Shown: positions 32,514 to 40,635 of the stretch, one piece after another
Layout of the letters: the number at the start of each line of letters is the position of its first letter
Numbering within the stretch: the first letter of the stretch is position 1
DNA from: Oerskovia enterophila
Lineage (GTDB): Bacteria > Actinomycetota > Actinomycetes > Actinomycetales > Cellulomonadaceae
Direction of reading: 5' to 3'
Assembly (NCBI RefSeq): GCF_001692445.1
Contig: NZ_MAQA01000038.1
Span: 1 to 47,291 of the forward strand
DNA length: 47,291 bases
Position numbers and translations under genes: made by a program
Notes under the pieces: model-generated
What the model saw: the letters and a program-made list of their open reading frames with translations, nothing else
Told to the model about the DNA's origin: nothing
Database searches by the model: none

Positions 32514-33278
32514 GTGACCTCTTCGGGTGGTACCTCGCGTCCTGCTCCCTCTCCTTCGCCCGCGCGACCGCAGGCTCCGGCGGGTCCTTCCGCCGAGTCA
32601 CGCCTCGCGCTCGTCCGGCGTGCGCGGCGCACCAACCGCGAGCTGGCGGAGACGTACCCGGACGCACGCTGCGAGCTCGACTTCACCACGCCGCTCGAGC
32701 TCCTGATCGCGACGGTGCTCTCGGCGCAGACGACGGACAAGCGGGTCAACCTCACCACCCCCGAGCTCTTCTCGCGCTACCCGGACGCCGCCGCGTACGC
32801 CGCGGCCGACCGTCTCGACCTCGAGGACGTCCTGCGCCCGCTCGGATTCTTCCGGGCCAAGGCGCAGGCCGTCATCGGGATCGGTCAGGCGCTCGTCGAG
32901 CGCTACGGCGGACAGGTCCCCAAGAAGCTCGACGACCTGGTGACGTTGCCGGGCGTCGGGCGCAAGACGGCGAACGTCGTGCTGGGCAACGCGTTCGGCG
33001 TCCCCGGCCTGACGGTCGACACGCACTTCGGGCGTCTCGTGCGTCGCCTCGAGTGGACCTCGGAGGAGGACCCGGTCAAGGTCGAGACCGAGGTCGGCGA
33101 GCTGATCGAGAAGCGCGAGTGGACCATGCTCTCGCACCGCCTGATCTTCCACGGCCGCCGGGTCTGCTTCTCGCGCAGGCCCGCGTGCGGGGCGTGCACC
33201 ATCTCGCACCTGTGCCCGTCGTTCGGCATCGGCGAGACGGATCCTGTGGTCGCGGCGACCCTGGTCAAGACCGACTGA
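32514..33278 (+). CDS. nth: Endonuclease III
   Basis: A 254-residue DNA glycosylase/AP lyase that removes oxidised pyrimidines. It has the helix-hairpin-helix [13 protein letters not shown] with the catalytic lysine K151, and the aspartate D169 in TVDTHFGR at the canonical 18-residue spacing. The C-terminal 4Fe-4S ligands are C-X6-C-X2-C-X5-C in [20 protein letters not shown] 32514 is supported by TAGGCT 7 nt upstream (leaderless); the first ~30 residues are a Ser/Pro/Ala-rich extension. It is divergent from crp, a conserved actinobacterial arrangement. Confidence 0.95.
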   Translation: MTSSGGTSRPAPSPSPARPQAPAGPSAESRLALVRRARRTNRELAETYPDARCELDFTTPLELLIATVLSAQTTDKRVNLTTPELFSRYPDAAAYAAADRLDLEDVLRPLGFFRAKAQAVIGIGQALVERYGGQVPKKLDDLVTLPGVGRKTANVVLGNAFGVPGLTVDTHFGRLVRRLEWTSEEDPVKVETEVGELIEKREWTMLSHRLIFHGRRVCFSRRPACGACTISHLCPSFGIGETDPVVAATLVKTD

Positions 33279-33289
33279 GCGCAGCTCTC

Positions 33290-33327
33290 ACGACGACGGC
33301 GGCCCGGTCGGCCGCAGCCGTCGTCGT
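33290..33327. terminator. Convergent terminator after nth
   Basis: ACGACGACGGC (33290-33300) pairs with GCCGTCGTCGT (33317-33327), with an inner GGCC pairing and an outer GCGCAG/CTGCGC; it separates convergent nth and the hydrolase. Confidence 0.7.
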
Positions 33328-33339
33328 CTCCTGCGCGAC

Positions 33340-34272
33340 TCAGCCCTGCGTGGTGGGCAACCAGTCCAGCAGGAGGCGCGTGACGTCGTCGGGCGCCTCC
33401 TCGGGGAGGAAGTGCCCCGCCCCCTCGAGGACCTCGAAGCGCAGGCTGCGCGAGACCGCCGCGGCGTCCGCGTCGGTGAGCTCCCGACGCAGGAACCCGT
33501 CCGCCCCGCCGTGGACCTGGAGGGTCGGGACGTTGAGCGGGCGGCGCAGCGCGCTGCGGTAGCGACGCCCGTCGGGCCGGGGCGTGGAACGCACCGACCA
33601 GCGGATCGCCTCCATCGCGGAGTGCGCCGCGAACGGGATGCGCATGACGGTCGTGTAGGTCTCGACCGCCTCCGGGGAGAGCGGCGAGGCCGCACCGTCC
33701 GCGAGGACGCGCGCGACCAGGTCGTCGCGGGTCAGCGCGCGCTCGGGCAGCGTGGGCAGCTGCGCGAAGGCCAGGTGCCGCTGAGCGACGGGCGTGAGCA
33801 GGCGGCGACCCGAGGCGTGCACGTGCGAGGGGTGCGGCGCGGCGAAGGCCGCGACGCCCGAGGTCACGGCGGGCTGGAGCGCGGCCATGGCCCAGGCGAG
33901 CCCGCCTCCGCTCCCGTGCCCGACGACGACGGCCCGGTCAGCACCGAGCGACCGGACGACGCCCGCGACGTCGCGCGTGCGGGTCGGGGCGTCGTACCCG
34001 ATCGGCGGCTTGTCGGAGGCACCCGTACCCCGCAGGTCCATGGCGGCCACGCGGTAGCCCGCCTCGCCGAGAGCCTCGAGCTGGTGGCGCCATGCCCACC
34101 AGAACTGCGGGAAGGAGTGCAGCAGCAGCACGAGCGGCGCGCTCGAACCCCCTCCGCGGGACTCCGGCCCCGCGAGGGCGACGTGGAAGCGTGCGCCGTT
34201 GGCAGGCACGAACTCGTGCCGCCAGGGGCCGTCGACGAGTGCTGCGGAGAAGTCGCTCGAGTCGGTCGTCAC
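33340..34272 (-). CDS. Alpha/beta hydrolase
   Basis: A 310-residue hydrolase of the epoxide-hydrolase/haloalkane-dehalogenase-like type. The oxyanion region is [20 protein letters not shown], the RGTGASDKP loop follows, and the nucleophile elbow is [12 protein letters not shown] with serine rather than the aspartate of true epoxide hydrolases, so an esterase/lipase activity is more likely. The C-terminal histidine is in [15 protein letters not shown] 34272 overlaps the stop of glnR (GTGA), so it is translated from the regulator's mRNA. The substrate is unknown. Confidence 0.88.
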   Translation of the reverse strand: MTTDSSDFSAALVDGPWRHEFVPANGARFHVALAGPESRGGGSSAPLVLLLHSFPQFWWAWRHQLEALGEAGYRVAAMDLRGTGASDKPPIGYDAPTRTRDVAGVVRSLGADRAVVVGHGSGGGLAWAMAALQPAVTSGVAAFAAPHPSHVHASGRRLLTPVAQRHLAFAQLPTLPERALTRDDLVARVLADGAASPLSPEAVETYTTVMRIPFAAHSAMEAIRWSVRSTPRPDGRRYRSALRRPLNVPTLQVHGGADGFLRRELTDADAAAVSRSLRFEVLEGAGHFLPEEAPDDVTRLLLDWLPTTQG

Positions 34273-35033
34273 CCGGACGAACTTACCTGGTCCTCCGCGA
34301 GGGCGGCCGCGTCAGCGGGTTCGGCGGTGTCCGGCATCTCGGCAGGCTGGGCCCGCCGGTCCTTGGGCGGGTCGAACCGGTAGCCGACGTTGCGGACCGT
34401 GCCGATGAGCTGCTCGTGCTCGGGTCCCAGCTTGGCGCGCAGGCGCCGCACGTGGACGTCCACCGTGCGCGTGCCCCCGTAGTAGTCGTACCCCCAGACC
34501 TCCTGCAGCAGCTGGGCCCGCGTGAAGACGCGGCCCGGGTGCTGCACCAGGTACTTGAGGAGCTCGAACTCCTTGTAGGTCAGGTCGAGCGGGCGCCCGC
34601 GCAGCCTCGCGGTGTACCCGCCGGCGTCGATCGCGAGCTCGCCCGCCGAGATCTCCTGCGGTGCGTCCTCGGCCCGGCCGTGCGCCGAGCGCTCGACGAC
34701 CAGGCGGAGCCTGGCCTCGACCTCGGCAGGGCCCGCCGACTCGAGCAGCAGGTCGTCGGCCCCCCACTCGGCCGTCACGACCGTCAGGCCGCCCTCGGTG
34801 AGGACGAGCACGAGCGGCACCGCGAGACCCGTGGCGCGCAGCAGGCGGCACGTGGTGCGCGCCGCGACGAGGTCCCGGCGCGCGTCGAGCAGCAGGACGT
34901 CCGAGTCCGGCGCGTCCACCAGAGCCGACGGCTCCATGGGCAGCACCCGTATGCGGTGCGACAACAGTCCCAGCGCAGGCAGGACCTCGACGGACCCACC
35001 TGTCGCCGGTGTCAGGATCAACAGCTCTGCCAC
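34269..35033 (-). CDS. glnR: OmpR-type orphan nitrogen regulator GlnR
   Basis: A 254-residue response-regulator-like protein. The receiver domain (about 1-115) keeps the phosphorylation-site-like aspartate in [11 protein letters not shown] but has the diverged pocket typical of GlnR, including [17 protein letters not shown]. The winged-helix domain (about 140-225) has [54 protein letters not shown], nearly identical in pattern to mycobacterial and Streptomyces GlnR. No sensor kinase gene is adjacent. GlnR controls ammonium assimilation genes. A candidate GlnR box lies upstream at 35128-35143. GGGAGGAGGTG precedes the ATG. Confidence 0.88.
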   Translation of the reverse strand: MAELLILTPATGGSVEVLPALGLLSHRIRVLPMEPSALVDAPDSDVLLLDARRDLVAARTTCRLLRATGLAVPLVLVLTEGGLTVVTAEWGADDLLLESAGPAEVEARLRLVVERSAHGRAEDAPQEISAGELAIDAGGYTARLRGRPLDLTYKEFELLKYLVQHPGRVFTRAQLLQEVWGYDYYGGTRTVDVHVRRLRAKLGPEHEQLIGTVRNVGYRFDPPKDRRAQPAEMPDTAEPADAAALAEDQVSSSG

Positions 35034-35127
35034 CGACGCACCTCCTCCCAGTGACCTTCGAGAAGGCCGGAATCATTACCGTAGCGCGTTGAACAGACGT
35101 CAACGGGGTGACCAGGGCCTTTCTGCT

Positions 35128-35143
35128 GTTACAACCTTGTTTC
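35128..35143 (-). promoter_or_regulatory. Candidate GlnR box upstream of glnR
   Basis: The minus strand reads GAAAC-AAGGTT-GTAAC, the b-site/a-site halves of the GTnAC-N6-GAAAC GlnR pattern, about 95 nt before the glnR start and upstream of a TTGACG -35-like hexamer (35103-35098). Confidence 0.4.
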
Positions 35144-35240
35144 GTGTTCGCCGCCGCGCGTCATCTGGGAGACTCATGTTCGTGCTCAGCCTTTCCGGAC
35201 CCGGTGCCGCTCGCTCCCTGACGCAGGGAGAGTGCGCCTA

Positions 35241-35975
35241 GTGGGCCTCTCCTCACGCGCCGTCGCCACCGCGGTGGTGGCCGCCGCGGTCGCCGTCGCA
35301 GCCTTCTTCGGGCTCCTCCCGCTGACCCTCGCCTCCGCGGCGCTGGCCGTCCTCGTGGCGATCGGGTGGCCGTCGCTGCTCAACCAGCCCGCCCCCGGCG
35401 GGTCCGGCCTGGTCATCGGTCTGACCGGGGTCGGGGCTGTCGCCGCGGTCGCCGCGACGGAGGGCGAACCCTCGTTGCGCAACCTGCCGCTCGTGCTCGC
35501 GATGGGGGTCGTCCTGGCGTTCGTCGCCGAGATGCTCCGCCGCGACGGACGGCCACGCCTGGTCGAGTCCCTGCTGGGCACGGTCAGCGGGCTCGTGGTC
35601 GCCGTCTCCGCCGCCGGGTGGATCGCGACGGACCGCACCGATGCCGGCGCGGCCCTCGTCGTGACGTGCGCGGCGACGCTGGCCGTCGCCTCGGCGGTCT
35701 CTGCGCTGCCCGTGCCGGGCTGGTGGAACACGCTCCTGACGCTCGCGGCGTCGATCGCCGCGGGTGGTGCCCTGGCGTGGGCCCTCCCCGAGGTCGTGAC
35801 CGTCAACGGGCTGTGGACCGGGGCGGTCTCGGGACTCCTCGTCGCAGCCCTGCACGCGCTGTTCGACCAGCTGCCGGCCCTCGAGCGCAGGGCTGCCGCG
35901 CTTGCTGCCATAGTGCTTCCGGTGACGGTCGGGGGCATCCTGGTCTTCGTGGTGGGTCGGGTCCTCGTGGGCTGA
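35241..35975 (+). CDS. Integral membrane protein, family not recognised
   Basis: A 244-residue hydrophobic protein with about seven to eight predicted TM segments spread over its whole length and only short polar loops (QPAPGGSG, RRDGRPRLVE, TDRTDAG, PALERR). I recognise no catalytic motif. GTG 35241 is chosen because AGGGAGA sits 10 nt upstream; GTG 35232 is in frame but too close to that site. It heads a codirectional run with the thioredoxin-like and DUF4395 genes and is divergent from glnR. Function unknown. Confidence 0.75.
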   Translation: MGLSSRAVATAVVAAAVAVAAFFGLLPLTLASAALAVLVAIGWPSLLNQPAPGGSGLVIGLTGVGAVAAVAATEGEPSLRNLPLVLAMGVVLAFVAEMLRRDGRPRLVESLLGTVSGLVVAVSAAGWIATDRTDAGAALVVTCAATLAVASAVSALPVPGWWNTLLTLAASIAAGGALAWALPEVVTVNGLWTGAVSGLLVAALHALFDQLPALERRAAALAAIVLPVTVGGILVFVVGRVLVG

Positions 35976-36028
35976 CCTGCCCGGCTCCCTCCGGACGCAC
36001 CGCAGACGGACGACGGGAAGGTCGAACC

Positions 36029-36457
36029 ATGGTCTGGCGCATCGTGATCCTCCTCGCGCTGCTCGGCGCGAGCGTGCTCCTCGGCGTGTGGTGGCAGCGC
36101 CGGCAGGGTGTGGTCCGGCTCCGCGACGCACAGCCCGCCGCCGCGGTGGACTGGTCCGCCCGCGGGATCGTGCTGGGGGACCACCGGACGTTCGTCCAGT
36201 TCTCGTCCGAGTTCTGCTCGCCCTGTCGTCACACGGCCAGGGTGCTCGACGACGTCGTCGCGGCCCGCGCCGACGTGACACATCGTGAGATGGACGTCGA
36301 CGAGCACCACGACCTCGTGCGAACGTTCGGCATACTGCGCACGCCGACGGTGCTCGTCCTGGACCCGTCCGGTCGCGAGGTCGCCCGCATGAGCGGCAGC
36401 GTGAGCAGGGCGCACGCTCTCGAGGCGCTCGACGTGCCAGCGGGTTCGGTCGCCTGA
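36029..36457 (+). CDS. Membrane-anchored thioredoxin-like protein
   Basis: A 142-residue protein with an N-terminal signal anchor (WRIVILLALLGASVLLGVWW) and a thioredoxin fold. The active site is FCSPCRHTARVLDDV (CxxC = CSPC), followed by the cis-proline segment RTPTVLVLDPSG. It should act as an extracytoplasmic or membrane-bound thiol-disulfide protein. ATG 36029 follows GGGAAGG. It is 92 nt upstream of the DUF4395 gene, a pairing common in actinobacteria. Confidence 0.88.
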   Translation: MVWRIVILLALLGASVLLGVWWQRRQGVVRLRDAQPAAAVDWSARGIVLGDHRTFVQFSSEFCSPCRHTARVLDDVVAARADVTHREMDVDEHHDLVRTFGILRTPTVLVLDPSGREVARMSGSVSRAHALEALDVPAGSVA

Positions 36458-36548
36458 GCAGGCCGGGCAGCTCGATCGTCCTGCCGAGAACCCTGTTGAG
36501 AAGCCCGCCCGAGGCCCCGCTGACGGCCCGTCCCACCGAGGAGCCCGC

Positions 36549-37010
36549 ATGTCGCACGAGTCCACCCCCGCAGTGAGCGCGCCGCAGGGCATCGACCCGC
36601 GAGGTCCCCGGGTCGGGGCAGGGATCACCGCGCTGCTGCTCGCGGTCACTCTTCTCCTGGGATCGTCGGAGGCTGCGCTGTGGGTCCTGACGGTCATCGC
36701 TCTGAGCTTCCTGCTCGGGACGCTGCGCGGGGCGCAGGGCACGTGGCAGGGATGGGTCTTCAAGACCTTCGTCCAGCCTCGCCTCGGCCCGACGGCGGAG
36801 CGCGAGGACCCGCGTCCCCCTCGCTTCGCGCAGGGGGTCGGGTTCGTCATCACCGGGGTCGGCGTGGTCCTGGGCTTCACGGTGTCCCTCGTGGCGGTGC
36901 CGATCGCCGCGGCTCTCGCTCTCGTCGCGGCGGTGCTCAACGCGGCGTTCGGGCTGTGCCTCGGGTGCGAGATGTACCTGCTGATCCGCCGGTTCGCGCC
37001 CGCTCGCTGA
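36549..37010 (+). CDS. DUF4395 family membrane protein
   Basis: A 153-residue protein with about four TM segments. The DUF4395 pattern is visible: IDPRGPRVGAGITALLLAVTLLLG, WVFKTFVQPRLGP, PRFAQGVGFVITGVG and, near the C-terminus, FGLCLGCEMYLL with a CxxC pair. That CxxC and its thioredoxin-like neighbour suggest a role in thiol or sulfur redox chemistry at the membrane; the family has no established function. GAGGAGC precedes ATG 36549. Confidence 0.88.
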   Translation: MSHESTPAVSAPQGIDPRGPRVGAGITALLLAVTLLLGSSEAALWVLTVIALSFLLGTLRGAQGTWQGWVFKTFVQPRLGPTAEREDPRPPRFAQGVGFVITGVGVVLGFTVSLVAVPIAAALALVAAVLNAAFGLCLGCEMYLLIRRFAPAR

Positions 37011-37104
37011 CGCTCCGCGCCGCCTCGTCGCTCGTGCCGGTGGCGGGTCGGACGGGTGCCCGAGACGTCTCGGCGTGCCCGCACACGGAGCGTAGGGTCG
37101 AGCG

Positions 37105-37776
37105 GTGCCAGCCCAGCCCAGCCCCGTGACCACCGTCCCGCCCAGGATCAAGAGGCTGCGTGCCGGGGTCAGGACCCCGGGCGACGCTGCGGTCCTCGGG
37201 GCCGAGGAACGCCGCCACGACGAGCGGTTCGAGGGTGCGGACCTGTCCCACGCGGACCTCTCGGACATCACGTTCGAACGTTGTGACCTCGTCGGGCTCT
37301 CGCTCCACCAGGCCGACCTGCGCGCCGCGACGTTCAGCGAGTCGCGGCTCGAGAGGATCGACGCGCCCGTGCTCAGCGCACCGCGCTCGGTGTGGCACGA
37401 CGTGGTCCTGGACGGTTCGCGGATCGGGTCGGCCGAGCTCTACGAGTCGGGGTGGCGGTCGGTCGAGCTCGTCGACTGCAAGCTCGGCTACGTCAACCTG
37501 CGGGGCGCGACGATCCGCGACCTGCGGCTCACGCGCTGCACGGTCGACGAGCTCGACCTGACGAACGCCCAGGCCACCCGGGTCGCGTTCGAGGACACGT
37601 CGGTCGACCACCTGGTCCTGGCGAGCGCCCGTCTGGTGCACGTCGACCTGCGCGGCGCGGTGCTGCGCCGGATCACGAGCATCGAGAGGCTTGCCGGGGC
37701 GACGGTGAGCCCGGCGCAGCTCGTGGACCTCGCTCCGCTGTTCGCGGCCGAGCTGGGGATCCGGGTCGAGGGCTGA
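37105..37776 (+). CDS. Pentapeptide-repeat protein
   Basis: A 223-residue protein made largely of A(D/N)LXX-type repeats forming a right-handed beta-helix: FEGADLSHADLSDITFERCDLVGLSLHQADL near residues 42-73, and a second run from VNLRGATIRDLRLT to HVDLRGAVLRRI. Some members mimic DNA and protect gyrase, but most have no known role, and no resistance function can be claimed here. GTG 37105 lies 6 nt after TAGGGT (37093-37098) without a Shine-Dalgarno, i.e. leaderless. Confidence 0.9.
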   Translation: MPAQPSPVTTVPPRIKRLRAGVRTPGDAAVLGAEERRHDERFEGADLSHADLSDITFERCDLVGLSLHQADLRAATFSESRLERIDAPVLSAPRSVWHDVVLDGSRIGSAELYESGWRSVELVDCKLGYVNLRGATIRDLRLTRCTVDELDLTNAQATRVAFEDTSVDHLVLASARLVHVDLRGAVLRRITSIERLAGATVSPAQLVDLAPLFAAELGIRVEG

Positions 37777-37821
37777 GGGTTCGGGGGCTCGGTGAGCTGT
37801 CGCACCGCGGCTCGACGAGTT

Positions 37822-37861
37822 GTCAGAACGTGGCCGGGGTATCGCCCGGCTCAGTTCTGAC
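37822..37861. terminator. Hairpin downstream of the pentapeptide-repeat gene
   Basis: GTCAGAAC (37822-37829) pairs with GTTCTGAC (37854-37861) and GCCGGG (37833-37838) with CCCGGC (37845-37850), a symmetric stem with a 3x3 internal loop. It lacks a T-tract. Confidence 0.5.
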
Positions 37862-37876
37862 GACTACGCCGTGGCC

Positions 37877-37910
37877 GGTGGGCCGGTGGGCCGGTGGGCC
37901 GGTGGGCCGG
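37877..37910. repeat. 8-nt tandem repeat (GGTGGGCC)4
   Basis: Four exact copies of GGTGGGCC plus GG, in the convergent intergenic region between the pentapeptide-repeat and DsrE-like genes. It is a simple-sequence tract likely to vary in copy number. Nothing else is recognised between 37862 and 37969. Confidence 0.85.
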
Positions 37911-37969
37911 GGGTACGGGGGTACGGCGGTCGCCTGCGTGAGCGCCGCCAGGCCCCCGCACCCGCTGCC

Positions 37970-38374
37970 TCAGTAGACGAGCGCCTGCGCCCCCGGGCGC
38001 AGCGTCTCCTCGACGAACACCGCGGCCCCTGCGATCCGCACGCCGGGCATCAGGTCTGCCTCGGTGATGCCGCGCCGTGCCGCGCACTGCGTGCAGACCG
38101 TGACGGTCCCGGCCTCGAGGATTCCCGCGAGCAGGTCCGGCAGCGCCGCCGCGTGCTCGAGCTCGAGCTCGCTCGCACGCCCCGGCAGCCCGAACCACGC
38201 GGACTCCCCGGTCAGCCACACGCTCACCTCGACCCCCGCGGCGACGGCCGCGGCAGCGACCGTGAACGCCTGGTTGGTCGCCTCGGGGCGTTCGAGCCCC
38301 GAGGTCGTCTTGACGACCAGGGAGCGCTGGGAGGGGACGGTCGTGGGCTGCGGCAGGGTGGGCTCGGTGGTCAC
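37970..38374 (-). CDS. DsrE family protein
   Basis: A 134-residue soluble protein of the DsrE/DsrF/YchN fold: SLVVKTTSGLERPEATNQAFTVAAAAVAAGVEVSVWLTGES, then LEAGTVTVCTQCAARRGI with a CxxC pair, and the closing GVRIAGAAVFVEETL. DsrE-like proteins handle sulfur or persulfide transfer, the CTQC motif being the candidate site; the specific role is unknown. GTG 38374 lies 7 nt after TAGGCT (38387-38382) without a Shine-Dalgarno. The promoter is divergent from, and overlaps that of, the small membrane protein gene. Confidence 0.88.
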   Translation of the reverse strand: MTTEPTLPQPTTVPSQRSLVVKTTSGLERPEATNQAFTVAAAAVAAGVEVSVWLTGESAWFGLPGRASELELEHAAALPDLLAGILEAGTVTVCTQCAARRGITEADLMPGVRIAGAAVFVEETLRPGAQALVY

Positions 38375-38412
38375 GTGCGCGAGCCTAGAGGCCGGAAGGT
38401 AGGATCGGCGAC

Positions 38413-38526
38413 ATGTCCACGCATGCACTCGAGCTCATCTTCCTGGGACTGCTGATCGCCGCGACCGTGACCATCACGTGGTTCGCCGGGTTCGTCGTCT
38501 ACAAGCTGTACCAGGGTCAGCGCTGA
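38413..38526 (+). CDS. 37-residue single-pass membrane protein
   Basis: A small gene: ATG 38413 to TGA 38524-38526. The product starts MSTHALELIFLGLLIAAT and ends VVYKLYQGQR. One TM segment covers roughly residues 8-30, with a basic/polar C-terminus. TAGGAT (38400-38405) lies 7 nt before the ATG, so it appears leaderless with its own promoter. Codon use is typical of the neighbourhood (third position mostly G/C). No function is known to me. Confidence 0.7.
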   Translation: MSTHALELIFLGLLIAATVTITWFAGFVVYKLYQGQR

Positions 38527-38630
38527 CCTGATCGTCACGCCGGGCCTCCGTCGCCCGGCGGGACCCAGGTCCCCTCTCCCTGTCGTCACCCACCGGTCCA
38601 CGGGACCGGCACCGCCGGAGGTACCACCAG

Positions 38631-39251
38631 ATGGCTTTCGCGTTCCCTGAGGGGCTCGCCCCCGAGGCCTACCCGCTCGCATGGCTCGTGGGTTCGTGGC
38701 GCGGCGAGGGGGTCATCGCCTACCCGGGCATCCCCGAGACACCGTTCGTCCAGGACGTGACGTTCGACCACGACGGCGGCCCCTACCTGCGCTACGAGTC
38801 GACGATCCGCGTCCTCGAGACCGAGGTCCCGGAGACCGTGCCAGAGTCCTGGACCGCGGACCAGCCTGCGGACCCCGAGGCCGACCCGTCGAGCGACTCG
38901 ACCGAGCCGAGCACCGAGGGCCACCTCGCGCCCGGGCGGATCTGGTCCACCGAGACCGGGTACTGGCGCGTGTCCCCGGAGCGCCCCGAGGGCCTGCCCG
39001 AGGACAAGTCCGCGATCGAGGTCATGATCGCCGACCCGTCGGGCCGCATGACCCTGTACCTGGGCGTGGTCGGCAACGGCCGCGTGGACCTGTCGAGCGA
39101 CGCCATGGTGCGCACCTCGACGTCCGCCGAGGTGTCGGCGTCCAACCGCCTGTACGGCAACGTGCAGGGCCAGCTCATGTGGGTCTGGGAATTGGCGGCC
39201 TTCGGTCAGTCGTTGCAGTCGTATGCGTCGGCGAAGCTGGACCGCCTGTAG
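38631..39251 (+). CDS. Nitrobindin-like heme-binding beta-barrel protein (FABP-like, DUF1794)
   Basis: A 206-residue protein of the nitrobindin/THAP4-like family. The N-terminal LAWLVGSWRGEG contains the GXWXGXG motif, followed by FDHDGGPYLRYES and WSTETGYWRV, with the C-terminal YGNVQGQLMWVWELAAFGQSLQSYASAKLDRL. The family binds heme b through a C-terminal histidine in characterised members; no His is present in the last 40 residues here, so heme binding is uncertain. A 50-residue acidic insert (QPADPEADPSSDSTEPST) interrupts the barrel. GGAGG precedes the ATG. Confidence 0.85.
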   Translation: MAFAFPEGLAPEAYPLAWLVGSWRGEGVIAYPGIPETPFVQDVTFDHDGGPYLRYESTIRVLETEVPETVPESWTADQPADPEADPSSDSTEPSTEGHLAPGRIWSTETGYWRVSPERPEGLPEDKSAIEVMIADPSGRMTLYLGVVGNGRVDLSSDAMVRTSTSAEVSASNRLYGNVQGQLMWVWELAAFGQSLQSYASAKLDRL

Positions 39252-39339
39252 CCCGTCCGACGTGTGAGGTACGGCCGTCGCCACCGCGCGGCCGGACGGA
39301 CGTGCGCGCCCACCGCGGCGCCGAGGAGGTTGTTCGATC

Positions 39340-40551
39340 GTGACTGCTGGCACCGAAGACGCACCCCAGGCCGAGGCCCCCACCCGGACGAGCCCGCTGC
39401 TGGCCCGCCCCGGTGCGGTCGCGGGCTCGGGACCGGACGCGGGTGTCGCCTGGCACTACGGCGACCCCACGGGTGAGCAGCGTGCGCTCGAGGCGGGCGG
39501 CGCCGTCGTCGACCTCTCGCACCACGGCGTGGTACGCGTCAAGGGACCCGACCGCCTCACCTGGCTGAACTCGATCACGTCGCAGAACCTGCTGGGGCTC
39601 GCCCCCCGGACCTCGACCGAGCTGCTCGTCCTGAGCCCCCAGGGGCACGTCGAGCACTCCGCGGGCGTCGTGGACGACGGCGAGTCCACGTGGCTCGTGA
39701 CCGAGGGGTCGCACGCCCCGACCCTCGCGGCCTGGCTCGACCGCATGAAGTTCGCGCTGCGCGTCGAGATCACTGACATGACGGACGAGATCGCGGTGCT
39801 GGGCGAGCCCCGTGACGCCGAGGGCGCCGAGGGCGAGCCCGTCACCTGGCGCGACCCCTGGCCGCGCACCGCTCCCGGAGGTACGCGTTACGGCCCGGCG
39901 GACGACGAGCACCCCGGCGCGCACCGTGCGTGGCGGCTCGTCCTGGTGCCTCGTGCCGAGCTGCCCGACGCCGTCGCGTCCCGCGAGGCGGCCGGCTGGC
40001 GGCTGGCAGGGACGTGGGCGAGCGAGGCCCTGCGCGTCGAGGCGTGGCGTCCTCGTCTCGCGACCGAGGTGGACCACCGCTCGATCCCGCACGAGCTCGA
40101 CTGGCTCCGGACCGCGGTCCACCTGAACAAGGGCTGCTACCGCGGGCAGGAGACGATCGCGCGCGTGCACAACATGGGTCGGCCCCCGCGCCGCCTCGTG
40201 ATGCTCCACCTCGACGGCTCGGGTCACCTGCTGCCCGTCGCGGGTGCCGAGGTCCGGCTGCCCGGCGGGGAACCCGGTCCGGACGGGGCCGCTCCCGTGG
40301 GGCGCCCGGTCGGCAACGTGACGTCGGTCGCGCGGCACCACGAGCTCGGTCCCATCGCGCTCGCGGTCCTCAAGCGCAGCGCCCCCGAGGACGTCGAGCT
40401 CGTGGTCGACTGCGACGGCGGCGCCGTGGCGGCCGCCCAGGAGGTCGTCGTCCCGGGCGAAGGGGTCTCGGTCGACCGTCCGGCCCCGCGCGGTCCTGTG
40501 GCGCGCGGGATCACTCCCCGCGGGCAGGACGCCCCCCGGAGCATGATCTGA
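39340..40551 (+). CDS. ygfZ: YgfZ/GcvT family folate-binding protein
   Basis: A 403-residue tetrahydrofolate-binding protein implicated in Fe-S cluster enzyme maintenance. The diagnostic motif KGCYRGQE is present near residues 264-271, preceded by IPHELDWLRTAVHLN. The N-terminal part has the GcvT-like VDLSHHGVVRVKGPDRLTWLNSITSQN. The length is above the family mean because of a 35-residue extension and the C-terminal VDRPAPRGPVARGITPRG tail. GTG 39340 follows GAGGAGG. It is 88 nt behind the nitrobindin-like gene. Confidence 0.93.
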   Translation: MTAGTEDAPQAEAPTRTSPLLARPGAVAGSGPDAGVAWHYGDPTGEQRALEAGGAVVDLSHHGVVRVKGPDRLTWLNSITSQNLLGLAPRTSTELLVLSPQGHVEHSAGVVDDGESTWLVTEGSHAPTLAAWLDRMKFALRVEITDMTDEIAVLGEPRDAEGAEGEPVTWRDPWPRTAPGGTRYGPADDEHPGAHRAWRLVLVPRAELPDAVASREAAGWRLAGTWASEALRVEAWRPRLATEVDHRSIPHELDWLRTAVHLNKGCYRGQETIARVHNMGRPPRRLVMLHLDGSGHLLPVAGAEVRLPGGEPGPDGAAPVGRPVGNVTSVARHHELGPIALAVLKRSAPEDVELVVDCDGGAVAAAQEVVVPGEGVSVDRPAPRGPVARGITPRGQDAPRSMI

Positions 40552-40635
40552 TGACCGCGTCGCGGCCTGCCACTACCACTGCATGGACTGACACCGGGTT
40601 CCGCCGGGTCGCCGGGACCCGGTGAGCAGGAGCAC

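Noticed and set aside
36976-37104. CRISPR or other interspersed repeat arrays in the window
   Set aside because: Only three short tandem-repeat tracts (5963, 27037, 37877) and small direct repeats were found; none has regular spacer structure, and no cas genes are present.
37105-37776. Fluoroquinolone-resistance (Qnr/MfpA-like) protein
   Set aside because: Pentapeptide repeats are present, but they are irregular and interrupted and the gene lacks features specific to gyrase-protecting members.
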